Of a stretch of 20,749 nt of DNA, positions 1 through 6,740 are shown piece after piece. Source of the DNA: a virus. The notes under the pieces were generated by a model. It worked only from the letters and a program-made list of their open reading frames with translations. It did not search any database and had not been told where the DNA came from. Positions within the stretch are counted from its first letter, which is position 1. Every line of letters begins with the position of its first letter. The position numbers and the translations under genes are program-made. The DNA lies in IMG/VR virus record IMGVR_UViG_3300025102_000361, positions 1-20,749 of that record. One strand, written 5' to 3'.

Positions 1-1
1 T

Positions 2-163
2 CAATCTTCTTTTTCAATAGCTGGTCGTTCTTTATCAAGAATGTCAGTAGATGAATTATTAACTTTTAGAGATAGATACAAAGTAGAATATTTAGAAGAA
101 ATTAAAAAAGCAAGAATTAAAAATAAACAAAGGTCAGGTAACACTATAGAGGTTAAATTCTAA
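2..163 (+). CDS. Head-tail joining protein, gpW-like (C-terminal part)
   Basis: An open frame enters from the left edge and stops at 161-163, giving 53 residues. It begins QSSFSIAGRSLSRMSVDEL, continues as a charged helix (LLTFRDRYKVEYLEEIKKA) and ends in a short basic tail, TIEVKF. The order is a beta-hairpin-like 'sIaGRsl' segment, a long helix and a C-terminal strand. This resembles the lambda gpW family, small adaptors that bind under the portal and complete the head for tail joining. The position immediately before the portal, where lambda has gpW before gpB, supports this. The stop shares one base with the portal start (TAATG), so the two are probably translationally coupled. The N-terminus lies outside the window. 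The family assignment comes from pattern and position only. Confidence 0.7.
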   Translation, partial: QSSFSIAGRSLSRMSVDELLTFRDRYKVEYLEEIKKARIKNKQRSGNTIEVKF

Positions 164-1671
164 TGGCTTGGTACGACAGATTTACAAGAAAACCGAAAAG
201 AAGAAAAACTCTTAATTTAAGAAAATACAATGGTGCAAGTACCAGCAGATTATTTTCTGATTTCTTACAAACATCAACATCTGCTGATGAAGAGATAAAA
301 ACCAATTTAAGATTATTAAGAGACAGATCAAGAGACTTAGCAAGAAATGATAGTTATGTGCAAAGATATTTGAATCTGATGCAATCCAATGTTGTTGGCA
401 ACAATGGTATTCGTTTATCAATGAAAGCAAGAAACGATGATGGTAGTTTAGATTTAGTAGCAAACAGAATCATTGAAGAGAAATGGCATCAATGGTGTCG
501 TTTAGGTAATTGCACAACGAATGGCAGATTAACCTTTATAGACTGTCAAAAATTATTTATTGAATCTTTAGCAAGAGATGGCGAAGTATTAGTTCGTCAT
601 GTTAAGTCAAGAGATTCAGAGTTTGGTTATCAGATAGAGTTTTTAGAAGCTGATCATTTAGATGAAACTAAAAACGACAATCCTGAAAAGGGTGGTAATA
701 AAATAAAAATGGGTGTGGAACTAAATGCAAGTAATAAACCTATTGCTTATTATCTCTTCAAAAATCATCCATTTGATAACCAATACTACGCAAGACAAAG
801 CCACATCAGATTAAATGCTGATGAAATGATTCACGCTTACATACCAAACAGACCTGAACAAAACAGAGGTGTGCCATTCACTGCATCCGCTATGGCAAAT
901 ATTAAAATGCTTGGTGGTTATCTTGAAGCAGAAATAGTTTCTGCAAGAGTTTCAGCAAGTAAGATGGGATTTTTTACAAGTCCTGATGGTGATAGTTATG
1001 TAGGCGATGGCGAAGATGAAGAATATGTACCAATAATGAACGCTGAAGCTGGAACATTTGAACAGCTACCAGCAGGAATGGATTTTAAATCTTTTGATCC
1101 TGACCATCCTACATCTGCTTTTGAATCATTTAGCACGCAAGTTTTAAGAAGTATTGCATCAGGTTTAAATATTTCTTATCACGCTTTAACCAATGACCTT
1201 AGTTCTGTAAATTACAGTTCCCTAAGAGCAGGTGCATTAGAAGATAGAGAGATGTACAGACTGTATCAAAGATTTACCATTGACCATTTCGTTAGACCTG
1301 TATTTGAAAGGTGGTTAGAGATGTCAATATCAAGTGGTGCTATCTCAACATCTCCAAGTACCAACCAACCTTTGCCAATGAGCAGATACGATAAGTTTGC
1401 TAATTCAGCAAACTTTATACCAAGAAGTTTTTCGTGGGTTGATCCACAAAAAGAAATGATGGCTTCTATAAGTGGTATGCAGTCAGGTCTAGTAACATTT
1501 CAAGATGTTCAAGCAAACTATGGTAGAGATGTTGAGGAGTTGTTTGAGCAACACGAAAGAGAACAGAAGTTAGCAGAACAATATGGTGTGAAAACAGCTT
1601 TCCAACCTTTTGGTATGAAGATGCCTGTTGAAGCTGACATACAGGGTGGCGAGGGTGGCGAAGATGGCTAG
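163..1671 (+). CDS. Portal protein, lambda gpB-like
   Basis: This 502-aa protein fits the lambda gpB/phage_portal_2 type: the dodecameric ring at the capsid vertex through which DNA is packaged and to which the terminase and head-tail connector bind. Support comes from an N-terminal basic arm (DRFTRKPKRRK), a central segment with HAYIPNRPEQNRGVPFTASA (about residues 225-245), and the crown/stem-like block SASKMGFFTSP followed by GTFEQLPAGMDFKSFDPDHP. Then come LRSIASGLNISYHALTNDL and SSLRAGALEDRE, all typical of lambda-type portals. The length is normal for the family. The start ATG is coupled to the upstream stop (TAATG). The 3' end overlaps the capsid fusion gene by 8 nt. The C-terminal tail is Gly/Glu-rich (DIQGGEGGEDG). 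Confidence 0.95.
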   Translation: MAWYDRFTRKPKRRKTLNLRKYNGASTSRLFSDFLQTSTSADEEIKTNLRLLRDRSRDLARNDSYVQRYLNLMQSNVVGNNGIRLSMKARNDDGSLDLVANRIIEEKWHQWCRLGNCTTNGRLTFIDCQKLFIESLARDGEVLVRHVKSRDSEFGYQIEFLEADHLDETKNDNPEKGGNKIKMGVELNASNKPIAYYLFKNHPFDNQYYARQSHIRLNADEMIHAYIPNRPEQNRGVPFTASAMANIKMLGGYLEAEIVSARVSASKMGFFTSPDGDSYVGDGEDEEYVPIMNAEAGTFEQLPAGMDFKSFDPDHPTSAFESFSTQVLRSIASGLNISYHALTNDLSSVNYSSLRAGALEDREMYRLYQRFTIDHFVRPVFERWLEMSISSGAISTSPSTNQPLPMSRYDKFANSANFIPRSFSWVDPQKEMMASISGMQSGLVTFQDVQANYGRDVEELFEQHEREQKLAEQYGVKTAFQPFGMKMPVEADIQGGEGGEDG

Positions 1672-4633
1672 ACCGAACGAAGGCATGAAAGTCGAAGCAC
1701 AAAAAGGCTTGGATTGGCGAGAAGAATTTGGTCGTGGCGGAACTAGAGTAGGTGCGGTAAGAGCAAGACAGATAGTAGCTGGTGAAAATCTATCAGACGA
1801 TACTATCAAAAGAATGTTTAGTTTTTTTAGCAGACACGAAGTCGATAAAGAAGCTGAAGGTTTTAATTCAGGAGAAGATGGCTATCCTTCAAATGGCAGA
1901 ATAGCTTGGGCATTATGGGGTGGTGATGCTGGTTTTACTTGGTCAAGAAGATTGGTAGAAAAGATGAAAGAAGAACGACAAACATATAACGAAGAAGAAA
2001 ATCAAACAAGACAAGAAACTATTGAATACGAAGTAATTATTAAAGCTGGTGATAATAAATATGGCGAAGGTAATAAATTTTATTTAGATGGAGAACTGTC
2101 ACCAAAACTTTCAATGATTATAGATAATACTTACAAATTTGATTTATCTGATGCTTCTAATAAAACACACGCTTTAAGATTTTCTATTACAGAAGATGGT
2201 GTTCATAACGAAGGTGAAGCGTACACAAAAGGTGTAGAAGTATCAGGTAAGGCAGGTGAAGAAGGTGCATTTATATCAATCACAATTAATGAAGAAACAC
2301 CTGATCTTTATTATTATTGCGTTAATCATTCAGGCATGGGTGGCAAAATATCAGTCATGAATGAAGAAGAAACCAGAGCAGTATCAGGTAAGGCTCTTAA
2401 AATGATTCAAAACAAAGTAGAAGAACATAATGAAGAAGTAGGCGATGTAAAATCTAAAAGAACTACTGTCGGAGTATTATCAAAAGTTTATGAAAGAGGG
2501 ATTGGTGCTTATAAGACTAATCCAGCTTCTGTAAGACCTTCAGTAAGTAGTCCAGAGCAGTGGGCATCGGCACGAATAAATTCGTTTCTTTACTGTCTCC
2601 GCAATGGTCGTTTTCGTTCAGGAAAACATGACACAGACTTACTTCCTGAAGGACATCCTTTATCAACCAAAAACAAAGAGGATAAATCTATGGAATATAA
2701 AGAAGATAGACATATCCTAAATGTTGAGGAAACAGACGATACTTATGTAGTATCTTTTGCTAAACATGAGGATATGGAAGAAATGGAAGATGATGAAAAA
2801 GATATGGAATCTCGACCATTTCATTATGATGAAGAAGATAAAGATGAAGAAGAAAGACTAGATAAGTCCGATATTGTCTATCGAACTCTAGACCTTTCAA
2901 GAGCATCTTATATCGATGAAGAAAAAAGAAGAGTGAGAATCGGAGTTAGTTCCGAAGAACCTGTTGAAAGAGATTTTGGCATGGAAGTAATCTCACATTC
3001 TGAAGAGGATATTGACACTAGCTTTATTGGTAGTGGTAGAAGTCCTTTACTCTTAGATCACGACATGACTAAACAGATTGGTGTGGTCGAAAGATATGAA
3101 ATTGATTCTGCTGAAAAAAGTGCGAAGGCAATTGTTCGCTTTGGTCGAAGTGAACTCGCAGAAGAAATTTATCAAGATGTCAGAGATGGTATTCGTCAAA
3201 ATATCAGTGTTGGCTACAAGATAAATGGCATGGAACGTATGCGTGGCAACCAAGATGATAAGCCGATGTTCAGAGTATCAACTACACCTTTAGAGGTGTC
3301 AGTTGTTTCTGTACCAGCAGATCAATCTCAAGCTGTCGGAGTAGGACGTTCTGAAGATAAACAAACAACCATAAAGGTAAAAACAATGACTGAAGAAGTT
3401 AAAAATGAAATAAACCTTGATGAAGTTAGGCAAGAATCTGTTGCTGAAGCTAAAGCCGAATTCGTTAGAAATTCTAAAGAAATTATGGACTTAGCTGTTA
3501 GACACAACAGAAGAGACTTAGCTGACAAGGCTATTCAAGATGGTAACTCAGTAGAAGAATTTAGAGGAATCTTATTAGACCAAATAGCGACTGATAAGCC
3601 TTTAGAAACTCCTGAGATTGGCATGAATAAAAAGGAAGTACGTCAGTTTTCGATTATGAAAGCAATCAATGCTTTAGCTAATCCAACTGACAGAAAGGCA
3701 CAAAGAGAAGCTGAATTTGAATTTGAATGTTCAGAAGAAGCATCTAAACACTATGGCAGAACTGCACAAGGTATTATGTTACCGCCTGAAGTTATGGCTA
3801 ATTGGAACACTAGAGATTTGAACGCATCTGACGATGCTGGTCTTGTTGGACAAGATTTCAGACCTGAGAGTTTCATAGACGTACTCAGAAACGCATCTGC
3901 TGTAATGCCATTGGCTACAAACCTAAATGGACTATCTGGCGATGTTAAGATTCCTAAGAAAACATCTGCTTCTTCTGCATCTTTTATTAGTGCAGAAGGT
4001 GGTGCATCTGGTGAGTCTGAAATGGTAATAGGTTCTGTAACTATGTCTCCAAAAACTGTAGGTGTACACACAGACGTTACTCGTCAATTAATGCTTCAAT
4101 CATCTTTAGATGTTGAAAACTTAATTCGTGATGACTTAGCTAAATCAATGGCAATTGCAATTGATGATGGTGCTTTAGAAGGTAGTGGTTCTAGTGGAAA
4201 TCCAAGAGGTATCACTAACACTTCAGGTATCAATACTGTTTCTTTAAGTAGTGCATCTGCACCAACTTTTGCAGAAATGGTTTCAATTGAAACAAGTGTT
4301 GCTGTAGATAATGCTTTAGTGGGCGATTTAGCTTACATCATTAATCCAGCTAACTTTGGTACGCTAAAAACTACTGCTAAAGATTCAGGTAGTGGTTTAT
4401 TCGTAGCAGAAAATGGACAAGTAAATGGCTATCCTGTAGTTGTTTCTAATCAAATTACTGCGAATAACTATGTGTTCGGAAACTTCAATGACCTATTAAT
4501 TGGGTTCTTTGGTGGTTTAGACATTACTGTTGATCCTTACTCTAACTCTACTTCAGGTACAGTTAGAATCGTTGCTCTACAATCAGTAGATGTAGCTGTA
4601 AGACACGCAGTTTCTTTCTGTAACGCAAGTTAA
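1664..4633 (+). CDS. Capsid polyprotein: accessory domains + cupredoxin-like domain + HK97 prohead protease + major capsid protein
   Basis: One uninterrupted 989-aa frame. I take ATG 1664, which overlaps the portal stop; a TTG at 1628 would add 12 residues. Residues about 1-100: a block with GLDWREEFGRGGTRVGAVRA and GRIAWALWGGDAGFTWSR, recurrent in phage proteins, function unknown to me. Residues about 120-235: cupredoxin-like, with possible ligands His169, Cys219, His222 and Met225. Residues about 255-335: KVYERGIGAYKTNP through GRFRSGKHDTDLLPEGHP, another recurrent block. Residues about 345-570: acid-rich linker, then an HK97-type (U35) prohead protease with His466 in LLLDHD, Ser515 in RQNISVGY and EVSVVSVPADQS. 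Residues about 575-690: delta/scaffold-like region. Residues about 690-989: HK97-fold major capsid protein (GIMLPPEV, NPRGITNTSGI, NGYPVVVSNQI, C-terminal VAVRHAVSF). Protease and capsid protein are usually separate genes. In-frame internal starts at 2690 and 3386 may make shorter products. Confidence 0.93.
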   Translation: MARPNEGMKVEAQKGLDWREEFGRGGTRVGAVRARQIVAGENLSDDTIKRMFSFFSRHEVDKEAEGFNSGEDGYPSNGRIAWALWGGDAGFTWSRRLVEKMKEERQTYNEEENQTRQETIEYEVIIKAGDNKYGEGNKFYLDGELSPKLSMIIDNTYKFDLSDASNKTHALRFSITEDGVHNEGEAYTKGVEVSGKAGEEGAFISITINEETPDLYYYCVNHSGMGGKISVMNEEETRAVSGKALKMIQNKVEEHNEEVGDVKSKRTTVGVLSKVYERGIGAYKTNPASVRPSVSSPEQWASARINSFLYCLRNGRFRSGKHDTDLLPEGHPLSTKNKEDKSMEYKEDRHILNVEETDDTYVVSFAKHEDMEEMEDDEKDMESRPFHYDEEDKDEEERLDKSDIVYRTLDLSRASYIDEEKRRVRIGVSSEEPVERDFGMEVISHSEEDIDTSFIGSGRSPLLLDHDMTKQIGVVERYEIDSAEKSAKAIVRFGRSELAEEIYQDVRDGIRQNISVGYKINGMERMRGNQDDKPMFRVSTTPLEVSVVSVPADQSQAVGVGRSEDKQTTIKVKTMTEEVKNEINLDEVRQESVAEAKAEFVRNSKEIMDLAVRHNRRDLADKAIQDGNSVEEFRGILLDQIATDKPLETPEIGMNKKEVRQFSIMKAINALANPTDRKAQREAEFEFECSEEASKHYGRTAQGIMLPPEVMANWNTRDLNASDDAGLVGQDFRPESFIDVLRNASAVMPLATNLNGLSGDVKIPKKTSASSASFISAEGGASGESEMVIGSVTMSPKTVGVHTDVTRQLMLQSSLDVENLIRDDLAKSMAIAIDDGALEGSGSSGNPRGITNTSGINTVSLSSASAPTFAEMVSIETSVAVDNALVGDLAYIINPANFGTLKTTAKDSGSGLFVAENGQVNGYPVVVSNQITANNYVFGNFNDLLIGFFGGLDITVDPYSNSTSGTVRIVALQSVDVAVRHAVSFCNAS
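2675..2692 (+). promoter_or_regulatory. Candidate internal RBS and start for a protease-capsid product
   Basis: An AAAGAGGA stretch (2675-2682) lies 7 nt upstream of an in-frame ATG at 2690 (Met343 of the fusion). It falls exactly at the junction between the accessory domains and the prohead protease, where a stand-alone protease gene would begin (MEYKEDRHILNVEETDD). Use of this start is inferred. Confidence 0.45.
3373..3388 (+). promoter_or_regulatory. Candidate internal RBS and start for the major capsid protein
   Basis: AAAGG (3373-3377) precedes an in-frame ATG at 3386 (Met575) by 8 nt. The resulting protein, MTEEVKNEINLDEVRQ and onward, would be 415 aa, a normal size for an HK97-type capsid precursor with a delta domain. 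Its N-terminus also reads like that of such a capsid protein. Initiation here would raise capsid protein over protease. Usage is inferred. Confidence 0.5.
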
Positions 4634-4656
4634 TAGATGGTATTAACAACTGAAAA

Positions 4657-4690
4657 GGCAGTAGGGGTTTTCTCTACTGCCCTTTCTAAA
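4657..4690 (+). terminator. Hairpin after the capsid gene, terminator-like
   Basis: A perfect 8-bp stem, GGCAGTAG (4657-4664) and CTACTGCC (4674-4681), closes a 9-nt loop. The stem can extend by an A-T run if C4682 is bulged. It is followed by CTTTCT, a weak U-tract. It lies 23 nt after the capsid stop. The location suggests partial termination or 3'-end protection of the abundant capsid mRNA, with read-through into the tail genes. The short U-tract makes full termination doubtful. Confidence 0.65.
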
Positions 4691-4705
4691 AACAAGGAAG
4701 GCAAA

Positions 4706-4912
4706 ATGAAAGTTTTAATTCTTAGAGATACAGTTGCTGATGGCAAAAAAGTTTCTGCTGGTGATGTTGTCGAATTAGATAACGATACTGCTAATACTTT
4801 AATGAGTTATGGCAAAGCGGAAGCATCCGATGGCAAAGTATCTGAAAAAAAAGATAGAAGTGTTGGTTTAGAAAAATCAGAAGTCAAAGTCAAAAGGAGA
4901 AAGGAAAAGTAA
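4706..4912 (+). CDS. Small hypothetical protein downstream of the capsid gene
   Basis: A 68-aa protein starting MKVLILRDTVADGKKVSAGD. I chose ATG 4706 because AAGGAAGG (4694-4701) is placed correctly before it and the homology-like core begins at once. The longer in-frame ATG at 4637 would force translation through the post-capsid hairpin and adds a low-complexity segment. The core (K-V-L-D-x-G-K-x-AGD-V-V-E-L-x-x-x-x-A-x-x-L-x-x-G-x-A) is a small beta-type fold that I have seen repeatedly in short proteins between phage capsid and connector genes. The C-terminus is very basic (KVKVKRRKEK). The stop abuts the next start. The function is not recognised; a head-completion or decoration role is only positional inference. 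Confidence 0.7.
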   Translation: MKVLILRDTVADGKKVSAGDVVELDNDTANTLMSYGKAEASDGKVSEKKDRSVGLEKSEVKVKRRKEK

Positions 4913-5260
4913 ATGGCTTTAGAATTTGATGCTGATTTTGATGGCTACTTTGATGATTCTTATGGACATGGTGTATCTGCTACTTATACTGTTAGCGGTG
5001 GTTCTGCAACAACTATCAAGGTTATCCTTGAAGATGAATATTTATCAGTAGATGGTTTAACTGTTGGAGTTGAGAGTAGTACACCTGTCGCATATTGCAA
5101 AACCAAAGATGTACCATCAGCAGGTCATGGTGATACTTTAGCTTTTTCAGCATTAACAGATTTAGATGGCAATACTTTAAAAGGTGCAAAAACTTATTCT
5201 GTTATAAACGTACAACCTGATAATACAGGTGTTACTGTTTTAATTTTACAAGAACAATAA
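4913..5260 (+). CDS. Putative head-tail joining protein, gpFII-like
   Basis: A 115-aa protein with an acidic N-terminus (MALEFDADFDGYFDDSYGHG) followed by beta-rich sequence: TYTVSGGSATTIKVILEDEY, then a DGLTVGVESSTPVAYCKTKD segment, then a C-terminal VINVQPDNTGVTVLILQEQ. That ending ('I..V.pd..G.t.l.L') is characteristic of phage head-tail attachment proteins of the lambda gpFII/phage_H_T_join type, which bridge connector and tail. Location between the capsid and the tail terminator candidate fits. A purine-rich RBS (AAAAGGAGAAAGG) precedes the ATG, inside the end of the preceding gene. The stop overlaps the next start (TAATG). Assignment rests on size, fold-like pattern and position. Confidence 0.65.
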   Translation: MALEFDADFDGYFDDSYGHGVSATYTVSGGSATTIKVILEDEYLSVDGLTVGVESSTPVAYCKTKDVPSAGHGDTLAFSALTDLDGNTLKGAKTYSVINVQPDNTGVTVLILQEQ

Positions 5261-5706
5261 TGGCTAATCACATCAGACAACAAATAAGAGAAAGAGTAGG
5301 TACAACCTTAACAGGTCTAACTACTACAGGATCAAATGTTTTTCAAAGCAGGGTTTATAATTTAGAAAATGCTAAATTACCAGCAATAATAATATATACA
5401 AAATCTGAAGATTCAGAATTACTAGAAATGGGTTCAAGTAGAACAATGCAAAGGAATTTATCTCTAGTGGTTGAAGCGTATGTAAAAGCTAATAACAATT
5501 TTGACGATACCATTGATACGATTGCTAAAGAAGTTGAAGCGGTTATGGGTGCGGATGTAACTCATAACAATTTAGCTAGAGATTCTTTCCTAGAATCAAC
5601 TGAAATAAATTATAATGGCGAGGGTGAACAACCTATTGCCGTTATGACTATGGTATATAATATAGGTTATCAAACTACAGAAGTGACAGCAGATGTCGCT
5701 TTATAG
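5260..5706 (+). CDS. Putative tail terminator / minor tail protein (gpU-like)
   Basis: A 148-aa protein beginning MANHIRQQIRERVGTTLTGL. It contains VFQSRVYNLENAKLPAIIIY near residues 27-47, then SRTMQRNLSLVVEAYVKA and a final EQPIAVMTMVYNIGYQT. The layout is an N-terminal helix, 'v...R.y.l....LPai.vyt', a central strand with 'r.l.l.ve..vk', and a last strand 'm.y.i.Y.t'. This is typical of tail terminator proteins, which cap the tail tube and bind the connector (lambda gpU/HK97 gp10-type). The gene lies between the connector candidate and the tail tube, as expected. Its start shares one base with the upstream stop. Confidence 0.7.
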   Translation: MANHIRQQIRERVGTTLTGLTTTGSNVFQSRVYNLENAKLPAIIIYTKSEDSELLEMGSSRTMQRNLSLVVEAYVKANNNFDDTIDTIAKEVEAVMGADVTHNNLARDSFLESTEINYNGEGEQPIAVMTMVYNIGYQTTEVTADVAL

Positions 5707-5717
5707 AGGTTTTTATT

Positions 5718-5855
5718 ATGGATAAAAATGTAATGGTTTCTCCTGATGGCAAAAGCAAAATTACTGTTTTTGATTCAGAAGTAGAAAATCTAAAACAAAA
5801 CGGGTGGATTCTTGAAGGAGAATCTAAAACTAAAACAAAATCTAAAGAGGATTAA
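5718..5855 (+). CDS. Small hypothetical protein, 45 aa
   Basis: A short frame between the tail terminator and tail tube genes: MDKNVMVSPDGKSKITVFDS, then EVENLKQNGWILEGE and a Lys/Thr/Ser-rich tail. GAGG in the end of the preceding gene lies about 10 nt before the ATG, and the stop is 2 nt before the tail tube start, so it fits the operon. The pattern 'hydrophobic strand, DG, strand, helix ending in GW' is common among tiny phage proteins next to tail tube genes. I cannot assign a function. Confidence 0.65.
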   Translation: MDKNVMVSPDGKSKITVFDSEVENLKQNGWILEGESKTKTKSKED

Positions 5856-5857
5856 TA

Positions 5858-6250
5858 ATGGCAACATTAACAGGTAAAGCTGGTGTAGTTCAAACAGGCA
5901 GTAATGCTTTGGCAGAAGTTAGATCTTACAGTATCACGCAAACAGGCGATACTACAGAATCTACTTCAATGGGTGACTCAGCAAAAACATTTGAAGCTAC
6001 TTTGACTGAATTTTCAGGTTCAGTAGATGTATTTTTTGATGACACTGATACTTCAGGTCAAGTTTCTTTGACTATAGGTTCTTCATTCACTATGAATTTA
6101 GCACCTGAAGGAACAGCAAGTGGTGCATACAAATTGTCAGGCACAGCTATCGTAACTGATGTTACTAGAAGTGCATCACATGATGGATTAGTTGAAATGT
6201 CGATTGCATTTCAAGGCACAGGTGCATTGGCTATTGGTACTTACTCATAA
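5858..6250 (+). CDS. Major tail tube protein
   Basis: A 130-aa beta-rich protein, MATLTGKAGVVQTGSNALAE onward, with SYSITQTGDTTESTSMGDSA, the segment FEATLTEFSGSVDVFFDD and a C-terminal GLVEMSIAFQGTGAL. The pattern 'V.sysit...d..d.T.mgds...fe..l..fsGs.d..fd' followed by 'v.m.i.fqgtG.l' is that of the tail tube protein of siphoviruses and gene transfer agents (gpV-like fold). These proteins stack as hexameric rings around the tape measure to make the DNA conduit. Gene order (tail terminator, tube, chaperones, tape measure) agrees. Its stop overlaps the next start by one base (TAATG). Confidence 0.88.
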   Translation: MATLTGKAGVVQTGSNALAEVRSYSITQTGDTTESTSMGDSAKTFEATLTEFSGSVDVFFDDTDTSGQVSLTIGSSFTMNLAPEGTASGAYKLSGTAIVTDVTRSASHDGLVEMSIAFQGTGALAIGTYS

Positions 6251-6588
6251 TGACTAAAGCGATTGATAATGTCGTTGCTCACTTTGACAGTCAAGAAATT
6301 AAAAAAATTGAAGTCAAAGAATGGGGAACAGAAGATCAACCTTTAGAAATTTTTACCAAACCATTGACATTACAAGAGTCTAAAAAACTCTACAAAATGG
6401 CAAATGGTGGTGATTTAGAAGTCATGATTTATGCAATCATTACCAAAAGTCTTGATGCAGATGGCAATAAACTTTTTACATTAGCTGATAAGGATAGTCT
6501 TATGAATAAAGCTGATGTAGAAGTTTTGTCTAATGTTGCATCTGAAATTTTAGGTAGTGTTACATCTGAAACAGCACAGGAAAAGTAA
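6250..6588 (+). CDS. Tail assembly chaperone, gpG-like
   Basis: A 112-aa acidic protein directly before the tape measure, the canonical place for the lambda gpG-type chaperone that coats the tape measure during tail assembly. It has a beta-rich start (IKKIEVKEWGTEDQPLEIFT, then KPLTLQES) and a helical C-terminal half (LEVMIYAIITKSLDADGNKL and DVEVLSNVASEIL). The ending, TSETAQEK, precedes TAA 6586-6588. The same mRNA continues in the -1 frame with a recognisable T domain, so a minority of ribosomes should make a longer G-T protein (separate entry). Confidence 0.85.
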   Translation: MTKAIDNVVAHFDSQEIKKIEVKEWGTEDQPLEIFTKPLTLQESKKLYKMANGGDLEVMIYAIITKSLDADGNKLFTLADKDSLMNKADVEVLSNVASEILGSVTSETAQEK

Positions 6589-6740
6589 GAGCCGATTCTG
6601 ATCTATTTGCTATGTTTGCTCTTGCGGACAGGCTCGGCATGACAGTTGAACAATTGCAAAAGAGCATGACAGTCGAGGAGTTTGTTTATTGGTTGGCATA
6701 TTTAGACGAAATGAATAAAAGAATGGAAAGAAATGGGTAA
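6250..6740 (+). CDS. Tail assembly chaperone G-T, -1 frameshift product
   Basis: After the gpG stop, the -1 frame has no stop from 6570 to TAA 6738-6740. It encodes ADSDLFAMFALADRLGMTVE and QLQKSMTVEEFVYWLAYLDE, a clear gpT-type domain ('LADrLgMTveqL..mt..E...W.ay'). In lambda-like phages gpT is made only as a gpG-T fusion by programmed -1 frameshifting; the G part coats the tape measure and the T part recruits the tube protein. A TGA at 6567-6569 in the -1 frame and the gpG stop at 6586-6588 confine the shift to about 19 nt. In that interval the only slip-prone sequence is GGAAAAG (6579-6585), read G-GAA-AAG-TAA. Slipping gives ...QEKVRADSD. The coordinates give the fusion span; the frame changes near 6585. 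Confidence 0.82.

Noticed and set aside
212-463. Minus-strand open frame of 83 codons inside the portal gene
   Set aside because: Low-complexity Leu/His-rich antisense of a convincing portal gene, with no RBS or family pattern.
1628-1663. TTG start extending the capsid polyprotein by 12 residues
   Set aside because: ATG 1664 overlaps the portal stop in the usual coupled way and precedes the conserved block; the extension is basic and low in content.
4637-4705. N-terminal 23-codon extension of the small post-capsid gene
   Set aside because: It runs through a terminator-like hairpin and lacks an RBS; ATG 4706 has a strong one.
6612-6740. gpT-like domain as an independent gene from ATG 6612
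   Set aside because: No good RBS, and it would lose the conserved ADSDLFA start of the domain; the frameshift arrangement of lambda-like phages explains it better.
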